A DNA stretch of 9,592 nt. Source: Pseudomonadota bacterium. Lineage in GTDB: Bacteria; Pseudomonadota; Alphaproteobacteria; Rhizobiales; Beijerinckiaceae. The notes beneath the pieces were generated by a model, which searched no databases, was not told the DNA's origin, and worked only from the letters and a program-made list of their open reading frames with translations. Numbering within the stretch: position 1 is the first letter of the stretch; every line of letters starts with the position of its first letter. The position numbers were made by a program, and so were the translations under genes. Shown in pieces: positions 7,131 through 9,592 of this stretch. The stretch is from assembly GCA_021780015.1 (NCBI GenBank), contig JAJXZN010000041.1, positions 1 to 9,592 of the forward strand, given 5' to 3'.

Positions 7131-7145
7131 ATGTGAATTCCACAT
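7131..7145. promoter_or_regulatory. Inverted repeat ATGTG-N5-CACAT, possible operator
   Basis: ATGTG at 7131-7135 and CACAT at 7141-7145 flank AATTC. A CACATG at 7099-7104 is a further inverted copy of the CATGTG at 7130-7135. It lies in the AT-rich stretch between polA and the patatin gene, upstream of the patatin ribosome binding site. It is a candidate protein-binding site, with no factor assigned. Confidence 0.35.
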
Positions 7146-7174
7146 ATATTGAGACATTTGCGCACCATCGCAAT

Positions 7175-7197
7175 CCATATTGCAATGCACTATATGG
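7175..7197. promoter_or_regulatory. Inverted repeat CCATAT-N11-ATATGG
   Basis: CCATAT at 7175-7180 pairs with ATATGG at 7192-7197 around an 11-base spacer. It begins 90 bases before the patatin ATG. It could be an operator or part of the patatin promoter, for which I cannot assign convincing -35 and -10 boxes; TTGAGA at 7149-7154 is the best -35 candidate but has no good -10 partner. Confidence 0.3.
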
Positions 7198-7264
7198 AGC
7201 GTTCGGCGCGGACCGTCGCCCCGGCAATGGGATGCGCGGTCCGCGAGAAATGCGGAGCGCAGGA

Positions 7265-8335
7265 ATGAACCTCTTCGATGCATTGGGGCAGACATTGGAG
7301 ACGGCCTTCGGTCGCCACAATGGCGCTTGGCCGCCGCCGCGTCTGTCATTGGCCCTGCAGGGCGGCGGCTCGTTCGGCGCCTTCACCTGGGGCGTACTCG
7401 ATCGCCTGCTCGAATCGGGCGAGATGGACTTCGACACGGTCAGCGGCACATCGGCGGGGGCCTTCAACGCGGTGCTTCTCGCCGATGGCCTCGCAGCCGG
7501 AGGGCGCGACGCGGCGCGCGAAAAACTCGCCCGTTTCTGGGAGCGGCTGAGCCGCACGGCCGCCTTCGGCCCGTTTGGCGTGACGGCGCATTTCGCGCCC
7601 GGCGGAGCAGCCGGCACCTTTTCGCTCTTCACACGCCTGCTCTCGCCCTATCAATATAATCCGCTCGATGTGAATCCGCTGCGCGTGCTGTTGAACGAGG
7701 AAGTGGATTTCGAACGGCTGAAGTTTGCTTCGCCGGTCGAACTGCTTGTCGCCGCGACGCGCGTCGCCGACGGGCGCGCGCACGTCTTCCGTGGCAGCGA
7801 GATCAATGCCGAGGCCGTCCTCGCCTCCGCCTGCCTGCCGCTCTACCACCATGCGGTGACGATCGACGAGGTCGCCTATTGGGACGGCGGCTATTCAGCC
7901 AATCCGCCGCTGCTCGATCTTGTCTCCGCCAGCGCAGTCGCGGACCTGCTGATCGTGCGAATCACCCCCCTGCTCAGCGCCGAGACGCCGACGAGCGCGC
8001 GCGAAATCCTGCGCCGGCTCGACCAGATCACCTTCAATGCGTCGCTCCAGGCCGAGCTCGAAACCCTCGAACGCCGTATCGGCCGCAGCCAACACCTCTC
8101 GGGCCTGCTGTCGAGCGAAGGCCGCAAGCTGCGCCGGCTCGCGATCCATCAGATCGCCGCGGAAGAGACGTTCGACGGCCTCGCCGAAGCCAATGCCACC
8201 AATCTCGATTGGACCTTCCTCAAGACGCTCCGCGATCACGGCCGCGCCGCCGCCGCCACCTGGCTCGCAGGCGCCCGATCGGATCAAGTCCTGCCGCAGT
8301 CCGTCGCGCCGCTGAAGGCCTCCTTCGCGCCATGA
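7265..8335 (+). CDS. Patatin-like phospholipase (lipid acyl hydrolase)
   Basis: This 356-residue patatin-family serine hydrolase would cleave acyl chains from phospholipids or other lipids using a Ser-Asp dyad. The catalytic set is complete: the glycine-rich oxyanion loop Q-G-G-G-S-F-G-A at 32-39, the nucleophile elbow G-T-S-A-G at 61-65 (Ser63), and D-G-G at 207-209 (Asp207) followed by Y-S-A-N-P-P. The patatin core spans about residues 26-220. The C-terminal 130 residues look helical, with charged L-E-T-L-E-R-R type stretches and a conserved-looking W-T-F-L-K. No signal peptide or membrane helix is visible, so it is probably cytoplasmic. ATG 7265 is preferred because GGAG at 7254-7257 lies 7 bases before it; the frame stays open to ATG 7133, but the extra 44 residues cross the likely promoter and lack family features. 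In some rhizobia a patatin gene sits beside 3-hydroxybutyrate dehydrogenase; here the next gene is an aldehyde dehydrogenase. The substrate is unknown. Confidence 0.93.
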   Translation: MNLFDALGQTLETAFGRHNGAWPPPRLSLALQGGGSFGAFTWGVLDRLLESGEMDFDTVSGTSAGAFNAVLLADGLAAGGRDAAREKLARFWERLSRTAAFGPFGVTAHFAPGGAAGTFSLFTRLLSPYQYNPLDVNPLRVLLNEEVDFERLKFASPVELLVAATRVADGRAHVFRGSEINAEAVLASACLPLYHHAVTIDEVAYWDGGYSANPPLLDLVSASAVADLLIVRITPLLSAETPTSAREILRRLDQITFNASLQAELETLERRIGRSQHLSGLLSSEGRKLRRLAIHQIAAEETFDGLAEANATNLDWTFLKTLRDHGRAAAATWLAGARSDQVLPQSVAPLKASFAP

Positions 8336-8338
8336 CCG

Positions 8339-8370
8339 GATTTTGAGCGGGACCACTCCGGAAAACCGAA
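8339..8370. repeat. Possible fragment of a dispersed rhizobial intergenic repeat
   Basis: Immediately after the patatin stop is a GCGGGACCACTCCGGAAAAC stretch whose minus strand resembles the TCGGTTTTCCGGA part of short intergenic repeats common in Hyphomicrobiales genomes. This is recollection, not a search. It contains only a tiny CGG-AAAA-CCG hairpin. No T-run follows, so it is not an obvious terminator. Confidence 0.25.
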
Positions 8371-8526
8371 TCCTTGCCACGTTACGCACGATTCAGACGG
8401 CGAAACGCCCCGGCTCATACTATATGCAGCGCAGACCCCCCGGCGGCCAGCGCGCTTTCCGGCCGGACGGAAGCATCCGCCCGGCAGAAATCGCGCCAAG
8501 TCATCATGTTGGAGCCTGGCCTTTCG

Positions 8527-8552
8527 CCGAAAAAGTCGTGCAACTTTTTCGG
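8527..8552. repeat. Perfect 10-bp stem-loop, probable dispersed intergenic palindrome
   Basis: CCGAAAAAGT at 8527-8536 and ACTTTTTCGG at 8543-8552 pair perfectly around the 6-base loop CGTGCA. An outer pair, CATGTT at 8505-8510 and AACATG at 8553-8558, encloses it. No T-run follows on either strand, so it is not a standard intrinsic terminator. The layout, ending in AACATGCTCTA, resembles short palindromic repeats scattered between genes in Beijerinckiaceae-type genomes. It lies 36 bases before the aldehyde dehydrogenase start, inside its leader if transcription begins upstream. Confidence 0.6.
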
Positions 8553-8587
8553 AACATGCTCTAAAGGCGCCGCAGCGAAAGAGTCGT

Positions 8588-9592
8588 ATGGACGTTCTGC
8601 TTTATATCGATGGCCGATGGCAGGCCGGCGCGGCGGCCCGCCGTCTCGAGGTGATCAATCCGGCGACGGAAGAGGTGATCGGCACGGTGGCGCGGGCGGA
8701 GACGACCGACCTCGATGCCGCGCTCTCGGCCGCGCAAAAGGGCTTTGCCGCCTGGCGTGACACGTCGGCGTTCGAGCGCGGCAAGATTTTGCGCCGCGCC
8801 GCGGCTTTGCTGCGCGAGCGGATCGAATCCATCGCCGTGATCATGACGGGCGAGCAAGGCAAGCCGCTCAAGGAAGCCAAAGTCGAGATCGGCGTTGCCG
8901 CCGATACGCTCGACTGGTTTGCGGACGAGGCGCGCCGCGCCTATGGCCGCACCGTGCCGGCGCGCGCGCCGGACATTACCAATCTCGTGTTGAAGGAGCC
9001 GGTCGGTCCGGTCGCCGCCTTCACGCCCTGGAACTTTCCGATCAACCAGATCGCCCGCAAGCTCGGCGCGGCGCTGGCGGCCGGCTGTTCCATGATCGTC
9101 AAGGCGCCCGAGGAAGCGCCTGGTTCGCCCGCACAATTCATCCGCGCCGTCGCCGATGCCGGCGTGCCGGCGGGCGTGGTCAATCTCGTCTTCGGCGTGC
9201 CGGCAGAGATTTCCCAATATCTCATTCCGCATCCGGCGATCCGCAAGATCTCCTTCACCGGCTCGACCGCCGTCGGCAAAGAGCTTGCCGCCCTCGCCGG
9301 CGCGCATATGAAGCGCGCAACGATGGAACTTGGCGGCCATGCGCCGGCGATCGTCTTTGCCGATGCGGACCTCGATGTCGCGCTGCGCGTGCTCCTCGCC
9401 CGCAAATTCCGCAATGCCGGCCAAGCCTGCACCGCACCGACGCGCTTCCTCGTCCAGCGCGATGTCTACCAGAGCTTTCTGACGCGCTTCGCCGCGGCGG
9501 CGCAGGCGATGAAAATCGGCGATGGAGCGGACCCCGCTACCGACATCGGCCCGCTGGCCAATCCGCGCCGCATCGCGGCGCTCGAGACCTTC
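8588..9592 (+). CDS. Aldehyde dehydrogenase, succinate-semialdehyde dehydrogenase-like, truncated by the window end
   Basis: The frame is open from ATG 8588 to the last base, giving 335 of an expected 475-485 residues. Members oxidise an aldehyde to the acid with NAD(P)+, as a tetramer in the cytoplasm. Visible motifs are N-P-A-T near 24, E-Q-G-K-P-L at 89-94, P-W-N-F-P at 147-151 (Asn149, oxyanion), K172 in V-K-A-P-E-E (cofactor), F-T-G-S-T at 223-227, E247 in M-E-L-G-G-H (general base), and nucleophile C281 in G-Q-A-C-T-A-P-T-R. The E-Q-G-K-P-L-x-E-A and [12 protein letters not shown] blocks fit the GabD/semialdehyde group. The C-x-C pair typical of redox-switched GabD enzymes is absent, so succinate semialdehyde as substrate is unproven; 2-oxoglutarate semialdehyde or another aldehyde is possible. 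The ribosome binding site is weak (AAAGAG). The catalytic C-terminal loop and oligomerisation strand lie outside the window. Confidence 0.93.
   Translation, partial: MDVLLYIDGRWQAGAAARRLEVINPATEEVIGTVARAETTDLDAALSAAQKGFAAWRDTSAFERGKILRRAAALLRERIESIAVIMTGEQGKPLKEAKVEIGVAADTLDWFADEARRAYGRTVPARAPDITNLVLKEPVGPVAAFTPWNFPINQIARKLGAALAAGCSMIVKAPEEAPGSPAQFIRAVADAGVPAGVVNLVFGVPAEISQYLIPHPAIRKISFTGSTAVGKELAALAGAHMKRATMELGGHAPAIVFADADLDVALRVLLARKFRNAGQACTAPTRFLVQRDVYQSFLTRFAAAAQAMKIGDGADPATDIGPLANPRRIAALETF

Noticed and set aside
7133..7264. A 44-residue N-terminal extension of the patatin from ATG 7133
   Set aside because: It crosses AT-rich DNA with several palindromes, lacks a ribosome binding site and shows no family similarity, while GGAG at 7254-7257 fits ATG 7265.
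8527..8552. Intrinsic terminator for the patatin gene
   Set aside because: The stem is strong but lies about 190 bases past the stop and is not followed by a T-run on either strand. A repeat element or leader structure explains it better.
8343..8564. A 73-codon open frame in the patatin-aldehyde dehydrogenase gap
   Set aside because: It starts with TTG, has no ribosome binding site, and its end runs through the stem-loop repeat. The composition gives no sign of a real protein.
1..9592. A mobile element, phage, CRISPR or defence system
   Set aside because: No transposase, integrase, repeat-spacer array, tRNA attachment site, nuclease-toxin or defence-type domain is visible. The patatin could recall CBASS-type phospholipase effectors, but no nucleotide cyclase or other partner gene is next to it, and its neighbours are metabolic and housekeeping genes.

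Overview
This window reads as chromosomal DNA from an alphaproteobacterium, most likely order Hyphomicrobiales (Rhizobiales). Several things point there: high GC content, the ftsY-yciB pair, a Pol I that keeps all three activities and opens its nuclease domain with VDGSSFIFRAYFQS, and the protein families present. A Beijerinckiaceae or Methylocystaceae relative would fit, but that is an impression from sequence style and was not tested. I see no rRNA, tRNA, CRISPR array, insertion sequence, integrase or toxin-antitoxin pair.

Layout. (1) 1-201: the tail of a protein that began upstream, resembling the C-terminus of MJ0042-type zinc-ribbon proteins. (2) 315-668: a small exported protein of unknown function with a strong ribosome binding site, ending in a hairpin that overlaps its stop codon. 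(3) 762-2544: ftsY (TTG start), then yciB/septation protein A 13 bases later, a membrane-biogenesis and division pair. (4) 2555-6945 on the minus strand: polA followed by a predicted Na+/H+ antiporter of the ion-transporter superfamily. The antiporter start overlaps the polA stop in a TTGA arrangement, so the two are probably co-transcribed and translationally coupled. This unit converges on yciB with only 10 bases between the stops. (5) About 6946-7264: a relatively AT-rich divergent region between polA and a patatin gene, carrying several short inverted repeats and a plausible polA promoter. (6) 7265-8335: a patatin-like phospholipase with an intact Ser-Asp dyad. (7) 8336-8587: a non-coding gap with a perfect 10-bp stem-loop that looks like a dispersed intergenic repeat. 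(8) 8588 to the window end: the first 335 codons of a succinate-semialdehyde-dehydrogenase-like aldehyde dehydrogenase, cut by the edge.

How the genes work together: FtsY (SRP receptor) and YciB both act at the inner membrane, and polA does replication and repair gap filling. The patatin and the aldehyde dehydrogenase point in the same direction and may belong to lipid, storage-polymer or amine catabolism, but nothing in the sequence proves a shared pathway. The window is mostly ordinary housekeeping DNA and I found no convincing new multi-gene system. The best leads are the small exported protein with an internal repeat, the palindrome-rich polA/patatin intergenic region, the polA-antiporter coupling, and the stem-loop repeat upstream of the aldehyde dehydrogenase gene.
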